The translations under genes and the position numbers were made by a program. DNA of 28,054 bases from an uncultured Planctomycetales bacterium (GTDB lineage Bacteria; Planctomycetota; Planctomycetia; Pirellulales; S012-138): the NCBI GenBank assembly GCA_937982665.1, contig CALJLD010000236.1:1-28054 (forward strand), read 5' to 3'. This document shows, in pieces, positions 8,211-16,072 of the stretch (its first letter is position 1; each line of letters starts with the position of its first letter). Under the pieces are notes generated by a model, which was not told the DNA's origin, ran no database searches, and was given only the letters and a program-made list of their open reading frames with translations.

Positions 8211-8569
8211 GATTTCCGATAATCGTTGGTTGGCGAAAACGGATTTGCCGTCGCCAGTTATGACGAGCGGACATCACGGCGCGTTCCGGGATTCGACCGT
8301 TTTTGGCGAAAAGCGGGCCACGCGGTTTGCCTATTCTCGCAAATTCCCGCTGGCGTGCGGGATTAGTTGTCGATTTTTTTCTTGGCTGCTAGTCTGCGGA
8401 AAGTGATGCCCCCGAACCTGGGCGGTAGCGGTTCTTGTCGTGTGGCTGGCTGGATTGCCTTTTTGGCGGGCGGCTATTGCGGCTTTGTCGTTTATGGCTT
8501 TCTTCATTGCTGATTGGCGTTATTGGTCTTGGCGTTGTGGTTAGCGTGGTGCGTATCGAGGAGCGGAAC
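8211..8569. other. Divergent intergenic gap
   Basis: This 359-bp gap separates two divergent genes and should hold their promoters. TTGGCG occurs at 8303 and TATTCT at 8332, but the 23-bp spacing is too long for a sigma70 promoter. A small hairpin (TCCCGC/GCGGGA, about 8345-8362) is followed after about 12 nt by a run of seven T at 8374. An open frame covering 8435-8569 is continuous with the downstream gene but has no typical signal peptide and is judged non-coding. Confidence 0.4.
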
Positions 8570-9289
8570 ATGCGGATGGCCGGTTGTTTCAAACTTGCTG
8601 GCTTGCGGTTGATCGCCTTGGCGGCATGCTTTTTCCTGGCGTGCTGTTTCTTGTTGACGCTCAGCGCCGCGCCGGCGTTTGGGCAAGATGACCCCGGCAA
8701 CCAAAATGGCGCCAACCAAAATGGCGGTGCTAACAATGGGCGCTGCGAACCGCCGGAACTTCATTATGTGCCGCGCCCGGATGACCAATTGCAGGACGCG
8801 GTCTATGCAGCGCTCCGCGAAGCCAACGAGCGGCCACCTCAGGTGAAAGCCGTGATTCCGGAGATGGCGATTTTGTATCGCGAGTTGGCGTTTGCCGAAG
8901 GCTTGCCACGCTACAAGCGGGAAGAGATGCAGAAGAAGTTGGAGTCTTCCTTAGTTCGACTGGGGTTGTTTGTGATTGACGACTTTCGCCGGCAAGAGCG
9001 GAAACGCCCTAAGGGGCAAAAAGCATCTTTGCCGCACAAGCTTTCGGTAGGCTCGCAAGATGGCGACGCGGGTGACGGCAACAGCGGCGGCGAAGCTTAT
9101 GGTGGCGCGGCGCGAGCAAATGCCGAAGACTTGATCGACTTGATCACATCCACGATTGCCCCGGAGACCTGGGACATCAACGGCGGGATAGGAACCATTC
9201 GCTACTACAGCCTGACGCCGGCATTGGTCGTTCGACAAACAGGCACGAGCCAGGCGGACGTCAACCGACTGATGCAAGGCTTGCGGTAA
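8570..9289 (+). CDS. Exported hypothetical protein with a conserved-looking W-D-x-N-G-G tail
   Basis: A 239-residue protein. The start is placed at the ATG at 8570 because CGAGGAG precedes it by about 7 nt and because the product then begins with a signal peptide (MRMAGCFKLAGLRLIALAAC... ending PAFGQ). An Asn/Gly-rich linker follows, coded by a duplicated CAACCAAAATGGCG. The middle is helical (DAVYAALREANERPP, KREEMQKKLESSLVRLG). The end contains DLIDLITSTIAPETWD, NGGIGTI and ALVVRQTGTSQADVN, a pattern I associate with a short domain in planctomycete proteins near secretin-like genes, where a tryptophan-Asp and Gly-Gly precede a strand and a helix. Exact function is unknown. It converges on the secretin-N gene at 9469, which suggests a shared envelope role. 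Confidence 0.75.
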   Translation: MRMAGCFKLAGLRLIALAACFFLACCFLLTLSAAPAFGQDDPGNQNGANQNGGANNGRCEPPELHYVPRPDDQLQDAVYAALREANERPPQVKAVIPEMAILYRELAFAEGLPRYKREEMQKKLESSLVRLGLFVIDDFRRQERKRPKGQKASLPHKLSVGSQDGDAGDGNSGGEAYGGAARANAEDLIDLITSTIAPETWDINGGIGTIRYYSLTPALVVRQTGTSQADVNRLMQGLR

Positions 9290-9377
9290 GGGCGGGCGGT
9301 TGTTGTCGAGCAAATGGCGAAGCGCATGAAACTCGCCATGACCGCGCAATAGCGACATCTCAAGAATGGAAATGATC

Positions 9378-9406
9378 AGGGCCGACTGATTAACTCAGCC
9401 GGCCCT
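9378..9406. terminator. Hairpin between convergent genes
   Basis: AGGGCCGACTGA, loop TTAAC, TCAGCCGGCCCT: a twelve-base inverted repeat with one mismatch (a G-U pair on minus-strand RNA). It sits midway between the stops of two convergent genes (9289 and 9469), as expected for a bidirectional terminator. There is no clean T-tract on either side, so the call is moderate. Confidence 0.55.
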
Positions 9407-9468
9407 GTGCTATGAATGCAGATTACATGCGCACAGCAAGAAGTTGCGTGTAGCGCAAGTTGCGATGA

Positions 9469-9765
9469 TTATCGACCTCCGCGGCCTCCGCCACCTCGAC
9501 CACCGCCGCCTCGTCCACCGCCCGTATTTCCGCCGCCGCGACCTCCGCGGCCTCCACCCCCAAAGCCACCCGTATTTCGGCCACCGCCACCTCGCCCGAA
9601 ACCACCTGTGTTTCCACCACCATTTCGGCCGCCTGTGTTCCCCCGGGTGAAGCCAGTGTTGCCACCACGGTTTCCACCAAAATTTCCGAAGTTAAAGTTT
9701 CCACCGCCACGATTGTTGTTTGTGCCAAAACGGCTTGTTCCGCCGCCGAAGCGGTTGTTGTTGCC
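9469..9765 (-). repeat. Gly/Arg-rich (RGG-like) low-complexity coding tract
   Basis: The 3' end of the secretin-N gene is a purine-rich coding tract of GGN/CGN/AAY codons, seen on the plus strand as runs of ccgcc and cctcg. It encodes the protein's tail of repeated GGGGR, GGRGG and NTGG units. A smaller similar tract lies around 10040-10140. Confidence 0.8.
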
Positions 9766-12700
9766 ATTGGTTGAGGGGCGCGCCAGCGCGACGTTCGTTT
9801 GCAGCCGATCGCCCATCACGTTTTGCAGGATATCAATCACCCATTCCGGGTTAACGCCGTCGACGGGCATAACGCGGACAACTTCCATGTTGGGCTGAGC
9901 GTTCTGATCCAACATTTGCACGAAGGCTTCCACGCGTTGGAAAAGTTCCTGAGGCGCGGCCACCAACAAGGCATTGTTCGCGGCGTCCACGGACAGCGTC
10001 ATCTTCATGGCGTCGCTTTGTGCGGTATTGCCACCGCCTCCGCCATTGTTGCCACCGCGACCTCGGCCACCACGACCCCCCCGCCCGCCTTGCATCAAGG
10101 CGCGGATGAACTGCTCTTGTTGATTTCCACCTCCTCCGCCATTTCCGCCTGAGGTCATCAGTTCGCTGGCAAAGATCTCGCGAACATTCTGAGCGATCTC
10201 TTCGGCACTATGAAACTGCACCGGGATGGACTGCGGAATACGAGAGACATCGTTCTCCGGCGGAGTTTCCAGATCGATCATCGCCAGGACTTCAGTGATG
10301 TAATCAATCATCTCCGGCGGACCTTGCACAAAGAGCGCGTTGGAGCGCGACTCCGGAACAATCCGCACCAGGTTGCTTGTCGCATAGCTGACCTGGCCGC
10401 CACCCATCAATCCGCCCAACAGGTCGCCGGCACCGCCGCCCAGAAAACCACTGGCAAGATTCCCCAGCATGTTTCCTCCGCTGGCATCTTCACCACCTGG
10501 CACGGCGCCGCCGCCCAACATCTTGTTCAAGAAGTCAGCCACATCGACGCAATCGGTGTATTTGAGATAGAAGATGTACGGCAGGTTGCCGTCAATTCCC
10601 GTGTTGTTGCCACCAAGCATCTCCCACATCTTCTTGGCGTCGGCCAACATCTTGGGATCGTCGGAACGAACAATCACCTGGTTGCCGATCACGGTGATTT
10701 CCAAGCCGCTTGGCTGCTGATTGGCGGCATCCGGATTCTCGTTGTCTTGCGAAGAAGCAGCATTCGCAGAATTATCAACAGCTTGCTGCTCGACTTGTTC
10801 TCCAACTGGCAGATCATTGGGAGCGCCAGCTTGCGTAGCCGCATCATCTTGCAATGCCGCGTCCTGCAATGCTGTTTCGTACATCAGCTCTTCGTCGGAC
10901 GATGCGTGGCAGTTGCCATCGCAAGAGTCCGCGTCATGCTCTTCTTCGGGGTCTTGTTGTTTCGGCGCTTGATCTTTCGATGAAGGAATCTCATCGCCAA
11001 AGATGTCGTTGCCAACATCCTGCAAACCATCAACATCGCCTTGGCGTCCGCGAATGATGATGCCACCATCAACGGCCACGGCACCCAAGGGTCCGCGCGG
11101 TAATGGCGTATCACGGTATTGCGAGCGCTGGTCTTGCTGACGGGGATAGTTCACGTAACCTTGATTTGCATAGCCTTGGTTGCGAGCAACTCGCTCATAC
11201 TGGTCGCCTTTGAGCGGAACAAGCGAAACAATCCGGCCTTGCGGCTGATGCTGCCGTTCATAGACAGGCGATTGCTGTCGCTGCGGAACTTCAGGACGAT
11301 TGCGATTCAACGTTGGCTGTTCATTGGCAGCACCGCCTTCGGTCGGCTGCGCGGAACCGTTATTGAAAGCATCCTCAAACCCTGGCGGAATGCGATCTTC
11401 CTGCCGAGGAATCTCTCGCACGCGGCCGCGGTTGAGTTCCGCGGGGACCACAACCTTGATGCGGCCTGTGCCGTATTCGCCACGCAGCATGCCAATGTAG
11501 GCATCAACAATGTTGCGAGATCCGTTGAAGACGTAGTAGCCATCGGAGCCAATTCCAGCTTCAGCATCCATGAGCCAATTCATTGATTTCAGGGCTTGTT
11601 CGGCCGCGGTAATCTGCGCCGACGTGCCCATCATCACCAACTGGTTGCTGGCGGTGTTGATCTGCAATGTGGGGGAAGAAGCGGTCGGCGTGTTGTTTGC
11701 GGTATTAAACAAGCCAGAGATCAAGATTTGCGCCATGGCCGGATCAGCGTTCGGAGCAAGCTGAAAGACGTGGGGCATCTTTTGGGCTTTGTCCGTCATG
11801 GTCGCCAGCATGTTGTCGACCATTTCGTGTTCTGGCGCTCGGGCATACACCAGCAGGTTTCCGCTGAGTTCGTCCAAGCCCAGGCGAACACCAGGAATGC
11901 CTGTCAACAATGATTGAGCAACGGAAAGTACCTGCGCCGGCGCAACGCCTGTGGTGCCGTAAGCTTTGAGTTCAAGCGGCGGTTGCTCGACGATACTTGT
12001 GTCGGTGGATTCCTCGGGGTCCAGGCTCTTGAGGAGGCTATCAATCATGTCCAGCGTGCTGGGGCTGGCTTTGACGATGATGCGATTCCGCAGCATGTCC
12101 TCAGCAATGCGGGTTTCACCGTCCTCGGTATCGAAGAGATCTTGGGGAATGCCAAGCATCCGCTTGACCGTACTCAAGGCTTCCGTGGTGGAGATGTTCT
12201 TGACCGTAAAGATACGGAAGTCTTCCAGGCCGCCGGGCTTTTCCACATGATCAATCATGTCGCTGGCCATGCGGAGCTTCTTGCCCATCGCAGTGACAAC
12301 AACTTGTCGCGCGCGGGGAATCGAAGTCACAAATTCGCTCGGACCCAACAAAGCTGTAATATCAGTCTGGGCATCTTCCGCGGCATAGCGGCTCAGTTGG
12401 AACAGGATCGTGGCCCATTCGTAGTCGCCAATCGCGTCTTCGCCGTCCAGGATCGCGCGAGTCTGTGGATTCAAGACCTGCTTGGGGAGTTCGTCAATCC
12501 GCGTGAGGATCAGCATCCTCTCATGGCGAACAAGTGTGTAATCCTCAAAGATCAGCATGCTGTTGAGGAAGTTCAGCCATTCGGACAGGTTGTACGCTCT
12601 GCGGTCGTTCTCATACGTCAGCGTGTTCTGCGGCATGCTCTTGTAATAGAACGATAACTCAGAGGCCTCGACATACTGCTCAATGACTAAATCCCAAGGA

Positions 12701-13161
12701 GTGTCATGGTAGGCGAAGCGCCAGCGCTCGCCTTCTCGCTCGACGACCGGTTCGTTGTCTTGACCTGGTTGACGACCGCCGCCGAAATTCTGACCACCAA
12801 AACCCTGGCCACCAAAACCGCGTCCATCGAAGCCACGGCGGCCACGACCACGCTCGGCGTTTTCATCGTCTTGGTTGTCACCGTCTTGGTTGTCGTCGCC
12901 CTGATTCTGATCGCCTTGATTCTGATCATCTTGGTTTTGATCATCCTGGTTTTGATCATCTTGCCCAGGCTCACCGCGATTGGCATCGCCCGGCGGGTCA
13001 CTCGGCGGATCAGTGGCAGGCGGATCAGTTGCCGGCGGATCCTGCGGAGGATTCCCCTGATTGGGGTTGGGGGGTGCGTCTTGCGCGGAGGCAAGTTGTG
13101 CCCAGGCGAGCGTACCGAGCAGAATCAAGCAGCAAGAAATGGCCGCAATTCTAAGATTCAT
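9469..13161 (-). CDS. Secretin-N-domain protein with RGG-like tail, no recognisable secretin barrel
   Basis: A 1230-residue exported protein. The start at 13161 gives a signal peptide (MNLRIAAISCCLILLGTLAW... to LASAQ) with GGAG about 10 nt upstream; the longer frame to 13248 spoils it. Residues 28-102 are Pro/Asp/Gln/Asn repeats (DPPAT units, then seven DDQNQ-type units). Residues ~145-225 resemble an N0/STN domain (FAYHDTPWDLVIEQY, NLSEWLNFLNSML). About five secretin_N-like alpha/beta repeats follow, each ending in a strand such as RNRIIVKASPSTLDMIDSLL, NALFVQGPPEMIDYI or NALLVAAPQELFQRV. The last ~100 residues are Gly/Arg/Asn-rich (GGRGG, GGGGR). Secretins such as GspD and PilQ need a C-terminal barrel domain with conserved motifs near its end; none is visible, so pore formation is doubtful. 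A stacked periplasmic scaffold is more likely. Confidence 0.8.
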   Translation of the reverse strand: MNLRIAAISCCLILLGTLAWAQLASAQDAPPNPNQGNPPQDPPATDPPATDPPSDPPGDANRGEPGQDDQNQDDQNQDDQNQGDQNQGDDNQDGDNQDDENAERGRGRRGFDGRGFGGQGFGGQNFGGGRQPGQDNEPVVEREGERWRFAYHDTPWDLVIEQYVEASELSFYYKSMPQNTLTYENDRRAYNLSEWLNFLNSMLIFEDYTLVRHERMLILTRIDELPKQVLNPQTRAILDGEDAIGDYEWATILFQLSRYAAEDAQTDITALLGPSEFVTSIPRARQVVVTAMGKKLRMASDMIDHVEKPGGLEDFRIFTVKNISTTEALSTVKRMLGIPQDLFDTEDGETRIAEDMLRNRIIVKASPSTLDMIDSLLKSLDPEESTDTSIVEQPPLELKAYGTTGVAPAQVLSVAQSLLTGIPGVRLGLDELSGNLLVYARAPEHEMVDNMLATMTDKAQKMPHVFQLAPNADPAMAQILISGLFNTANNTPTASSPTLQINTASNQLVMMGTSAQITAAEQALKSMNWLMDAEAGIGSDGYYVFNGSRNIVDAYIGMLRGEYGTGRIKVVVPAELNRGRVREIPRQEDRIPPGFEDAFNNGSAQPTEGGAANEQPTLNRNRPEVPQRQQSPVYERQHQPQGRIVSLVPLKGDQYERVARNQGYANQGYVNYPRQQDQRSQYRDTPLPRGPLGAVAVDGGIIIRGRQGDVDGLQDVGNDIFGDEIPSSKDQAPKQQDPEEEHDADSCDGNCHASSDEELMYETALQDAALQDDAATQAGAPNDLPVGEQVEQQAVDNSANAASSQDNENPDAANQQPSGLEITVIGNQVIVRSDDPKMLADAKKMWEMLGGNNTGIDGNLPYIFYLKYTDCVDVADFLNKMLGGGAVPGGEDASGGNMLGNLASGFLGGGAGDLLGGLMGGGQVSYATSNLVRIVPESRSNALFVQGPPEMIDYITEVLAMIDLETPPENDVSRIPQSIPVQFHSAEEIAQNVREIFASELMTSGGNGGGGGNQQEQFIRALMQGGRGGRGGRGRGGNNGGGGGNTAQSDAMKMTLSVDAANNALLVAAPQELFQRVEAFVQMLDQNAQPNMEVVRVMPVDGVNPEWVIDILQNVMGDRLQTNVALARPSTNGNNNRFGGGTSRFGTNNNRGGGNFNFGNFGGNRGGNTGFTRGNTGGRNGGGNTGGFGRGGGGRNTGGFGGGGRGGRGGGNTGGGRGGGGRGGGGRGGR
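12856..12960 (-). repeat. 15-bp coding tandem repeats (DDQNQ units)
   Basis: Seven 15-bp units encode DDQNQ, DDQNQ, DDQNQ, GDQNQ, GDDNQ, DGDNQ and DDENA near the N-terminus of the secretin-N protein. The first three copies are nearly identical at DNA level, indicating recent expansion by slippage. Confidence 0.8.
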
Positions 13162-13677
13162 CCCGAAAGTTCTCCGTTTGGTTCCTGCGCTTGATTTCTT
13201 TGCTGTACGTGCGGCGATTCCAAAGCTGGCAATGCAAGCGAACTGCATCCTGCCAGGCGGTCATCCATTTTGCCAAGCGGTCTCATCCATATTATTCGAC
13301 GGAAGTCCCAATTGCCACAAGATCTACGTCGATCTGGGGACGGCAACCGTCCGGCAAGAAGCCAACCCCCGCAAGGTTCCTATAAGCAACAGCCGCTTTC
13401 GATCCGATACGGTAGGAACAGACCTTGAGCGGAATTGTCCTCACGGTCTTAAACCCTACAGAGCGCGTGTTTGTTTCGTGGGAAATCTCGCAAGAGCAAC
13501 ATGTTAGATTCAGCCGAATATCCGGAATACTCATTCTGTTGACATCAAGATTGCGCAGGGCATAGGATTAAATTTCCCGGGCCAGGAGATGTGCGCATCT
13601 TGTTTGCGTTGAAAGACTTCGGACACCGGAACCCCGCAAGTTCCGGATTTAGACCTTCAGCTTTGAGGAATGCCGTC
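13162..13677. other. Divergent intergenic gap of about 516 bp
   Basis: This gap lies between the divergent secretin-N and DUF1573 genes. Apart from the promoter candidate at 13539-13568 I see no gene or strong structure. Small open frames in it have non-protein-like composition. The long open frames of both flanking genes extend into it but are rejected in favour of starts that give signal peptides. Confidence 0.5.
13539..13568 (+). promoter_or_regulatory. Sigma70-like promoter for the DUF1573 gene
   Basis: TTGACA (13539-13544, perfect -35), an 18-bp spacer, then TAGGAT (13563-13568, four of six -10 positions). Transcription would begin near 13575, about 100 nt before the chosen start codon. 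Planctomycete consensus promoters are poorly known, so this rests on the general sigma70 pattern. Confidence 0.45.
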
Positions 13678-14682
13678 GTGCGAGTCCTGCCCCGTCTTTG
13701 TGTCGCGATTCTTGTTGTGTTGGGTGTTTTGGCCGATTCCGCCAGCGCTCAAGAGTGGGCCCGCAAGATGTTCACCACGACCAGCCATGACTTTGGCACG
13801 GTCGCCCGAGGCGCTAAGTCCGAATTCCGCTTCCAGTTCAAGAATCTCTACAAAGAAGACATTCACGTGGCTTCCGTGCGGTCCAGCTGTGGCTGCATCA
13901 GCCCCAAAGTCGTCACCAACACCTTGAAGACCCATGAGACAGGAGAAATCCTGGCTGTCTTCAATACGGCATCCTTCCTGGGCTCTCGCGAAGCGACGCT
14001 CACGCTTGTGATTGATCAACCGTATTACGCGGAAGTCCAACTCAACATCAAAGGCTACATCCGCGGCGATGTTGTGCTGAGCCCCGGCCAGGTGGAGTTT
14101 GGCACCATTGATCAAGGACAGATCGCAGAGAAGGCCATCAACCTGGAATACGCCGGACGCAATGATTGGCAGATTGTGGACATCCGCACGGCCAATCCTC
14201 ACCTGCAAGCCGAGCTTGAGCAGACGCGGCGCGGTGGCGGACGGGTGGGCTACCAGGTGAAGATCCGTTTGCTGGATGACGCACCCAGCGGTTACCTGCA
14301 GGATCAACTGGTAGTGGTCACCAACGACCGCAACATGTCCCGATTCCCGATCACTGTGGAAGGCAAAGTTGAGTCGGCCGTTTCGGTCAGTCCTTCGCCG
14401 TTGTTCATCGGAGTTGTTCAGCCGGGACAGGAGATCACCAAAAAGTTGGTGGTTCGCGCCAAGCAGCCCTTCCGCATTCTTGACGTCACATGCGATGATG
14501 ACTGCTTCCAGTATCAACAGGACGCCGCACTGGAAGAAGCCAAAGCGCTGCACTTGATCCCGATCACGTTCAAAGCCAATGAGGCCGGAAAATTCACCGG
14601 CACCATTCACATCGAGACAGATCTGGGCGAAGGCGTGATCCCCGATGTGCCCGCTTCCGCGGAAGTAGTGGAAGCGAATTAG
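13678..14682 (+). CDS. DUF1573 exported protein
   Basis: A 334-residue protein. The GTG at 13678 is chosen because GAGGA lies 8 nt upstream and because the product starts MRVLPRLCVAILVVLGVLAD with cleavage near SASAQ; an ATG at 13591 gives a 29-residue extension with no function visible. The mature protein begins with the DUF1573 pattern (HDFGTVARGAKSEFRFQFKN, then SSCGC), an immunoglobulin-like ASPM/SPD-2/Hydin-type beta fold. At least two further beta modules follow (VEFGTIDQGQIAEKAI; PLFIGVVQPGQEITKKLVV). The CGC cysteines are typical of the family. Members are common outside the cytoplasm of planctomycetes and Bacteroidetes, with no settled function. It is a monocistronic unit bounded by a promoter and hairpins. 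Confidence 0.85.
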   Translation: MRVLPRLCVAILVVLGVLADSASAQEWARKMFTTTSHDFGTVARGAKSEFRFQFKNLYKEDIHVASVRSSCGCISPKVVTNTLKTHETGEILAVFNTASFLGSREATLTLVIDQPYYAEVQLNIKGYIRGDVVLSPGQVEFGTIDQGQIAEKAINLEYAGRNDWQIVDIRTANPHLQAELEQTRRGGGRVGYQVKIRLLDDAPSGYLQDQLVVVTNDRNMSRFPITVEGKVESAVSVSPSPLFIGVVQPGQEITKKLVVRAKQPFRILDVTCDDDCFQYQQDAALEEAKALHLIPITFKANEAGKFTGTIHIETDLGEGVIPDVPASAEVVEAN

Positions 14683-14745
14683 GCGATTCCTTCCGCACGG
14701 ATGATTCGGAATCGCTACTAGCGCCGGCATAGCTGATCGGCGCTA
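14683..14745 (+). terminator. Two tandem hairpins after the DUF1573 gene
   Basis: Directly after the stop codon, GCGATTCC (14683-14690) pairs with GGAATCGC (14708-14715). Then TAGCGCCG (14719-14726) pairs with CGGCGCTA (14738-14745) across an 11-nt loop. Both stems are perfect. No T-run follows, so these may be mRNA-end stabilisers or a repeat element rather than a Rho-independent terminator. Confidence 0.45.
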
Positions 14746-15025
14746 TCTTCGCGCAATATTCATAAACTCGCCTCGCCGCGACTTCGCCGGCTTGCGCCAA
14801 CTGCTGCAATTGCGTGCGCTTCAAACGGGTTCTATCGCTCGTGCGGGATGCAAACGGGCCCAGGCGGGGAGCGCTCAAACGGATCATCTCTTGCGATCCG
14901 CAATCCACTGGTCGCCGTTGGTTGCACTCAGGCGCAGTTGCGCAAAATCTGACCTATGCTTGGACGTTGGGTCTGCCCAGCTCGCAATTGGCTTGCGGTC
15001 GTGGAACACTTTCTGCCCCTGCGTC
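14746..15025. other. Gap before the signalling operon; no coding seen
   Basis: With the two hairpins this makes about 340 bp between the DUF1573 stop and the GGDEF start. An open frame from 14792 is continuous with the GGDEF gene, but its residues (many Cys, Trp and Arg, no helix pattern) look non-coding. The operon promoter should lie here; I see no convincing -35/-10 pair. Confidence 0.4.
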
Positions 15026-16072
15026 ATGAATTCGCAACCTGGAACGAAGAACCGGCCTGGACGACTTGTCCAAGCCGCGCAGACGAGCATTGAATCACCG
15101 CCTGCCTTGCACCAAGAGACGGCGTTGGGATCGGTGCGCGAGGCGATCGAAAACCATCGCTATGTGCTGGTTACCAATGATCTGGGACAGATCACGGGGA
15201 TTGTCTCTTGTCGTCGCATCTTGGAGCGGCTCGATTCCAAACATGAGCGTGAGCGAATCCGCTGGGAATCGATGAACCTGGGCGCATTTGTTGATGCGGA
15301 AGTTTCGACCGTTGCACAAACCAACACTGAGCCGTTCACGTCAGAGATCGATTGCGTGACGGTGACCGAAGATGACACGTTGGTTGCCATTGCGGTCAAG
15401 GATGATGTCTTCCTCAGCGTACGCCGGATTGAACCAACGCTTGCCGCCGCGCGCTGCGACGCGCTGACCGGTTTGATGAATCGGCTGGGCTATGAGCGTC
15501 GGTTAGCCGAAGAGTGGGCCAGAGCCGCGCGGACGGGCATCTCTTTGGGCGTTATCGTGCTGGACCTCGATAACTTCAAACAGGTCAATGACAAATACGG
15601 CCACCTTGCCGGCGATGAAGTGCTTAAGCACGTTGCCGCGGCTTTGGAAAGAACGCTGCGATCTTATGACGTGATCGCCCGATATGGCGGCGACGAGTTT
15701 GTGGTCCTGTGTTTGGATTGCAAACCGAAGGATATCGAGATCCCGGTCAAGCGGTTTCAAGCGAGTCTCGCCGCGACAACCGTTGAATACGGCGGACATG
15801 AGATCAAAGTCTCTGCCGCAATTGGCGCGGCCGTTCGGCATTCGGATTTTGAAGACTCTTGTGTATCGGACTTGTTTGCCGCGGCGGACGAGTGCGTCTA
15901 TCAATCGAAGCGCACCAGCGGTGTGCCATGCGTGCTGGAATTTGGGGCGGGGATGTCCGCGGACATGTGGTCAGTGGCCAATCGTGACAAGACTGCGGAA
16001 AGCTCCCACGGCAATAGCCTGATTGAGAGTGACAACCTGGGGCAGAATCAGGAGGAGGGGGCACGTTCATGA
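15026..16072 (+). CDS. GGDEF diguanylate cyclase with CBS-like sensor region
   Basis: A 348-residue cytoplasmic protein without membrane segments. Residues ~27-70 resemble half of a CBS domain (ALGSVREAIENHRYVLVTND, then GQITGIVS), and residues ~85-135 may form a second divergent half (EDDTLVAIAVKDD). Residues 145-305 are a GGDEF domain: DALTGLMNR, the metal and substrate motif DLDNFKQVNDKYGH, and an intact GGDEF at 221-225. RSYD at 212-215 is at the correct distance to be the inhibitory I-site (RxxD). It should therefore make c-di-GMP from GTP with product feedback. The start at 15026 is a guess: no ribosome binding site is clear and the frame is open upstream. Its last codons overlap the next gene by 4 nt (ATGA), implying coupled translation with the EAL protein. 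Confidence 0.85.
   Translation: MNSQPGTKNRPGRLVQAAQTSIESPPALHQETALGSVREAIENHRYVLVTNDLGQITGIVSCRRILERLDSKHERERIRWESMNLGAFVDAEVSTVAQTNTEPFTSEIDCVTVTEDDTLVAIAVKDDVFLSVRRIEPTLAAARCDALTGLMNRLGYERRLAEEWARAARTGISLGVIVLDLDNFKQVNDKYGHLAGDEVLKHVAAALERTLRSYDVIARYGGDEFVVLCLDCKPKDIEIPVKRFQASLAATTVEYGGHEIKVSAAIGAAVRHSDFEDSCVSDLFAAADECVYQSKRTSGVPCVLEFGAGMSADMWSVANRDKTAESSHGNSLIESDNLGQNQEEGARS

Noticed and set aside
8344..8380. Rho-independent terminator (hairpin and T-run)
   Set aside because: The six-base stem and seven-T run are 12 nt apart and no gene ends upstream on that strand.
9469..10140. CRISPR-like or satellite array suggested by repeated ccgcc blocks
   Set aside because: The repeats are in frame and encode Gly/Arg tails; there are no constant repeats with unique spacers.
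14792..15025. N-terminal extension of the GGDEF protein
   Set aside because: The frame is open but the residues are Cys/Trp/Arg-rich with no helix or signal pattern; the start at 15026 is preferred although its ribosome binding site is weak.
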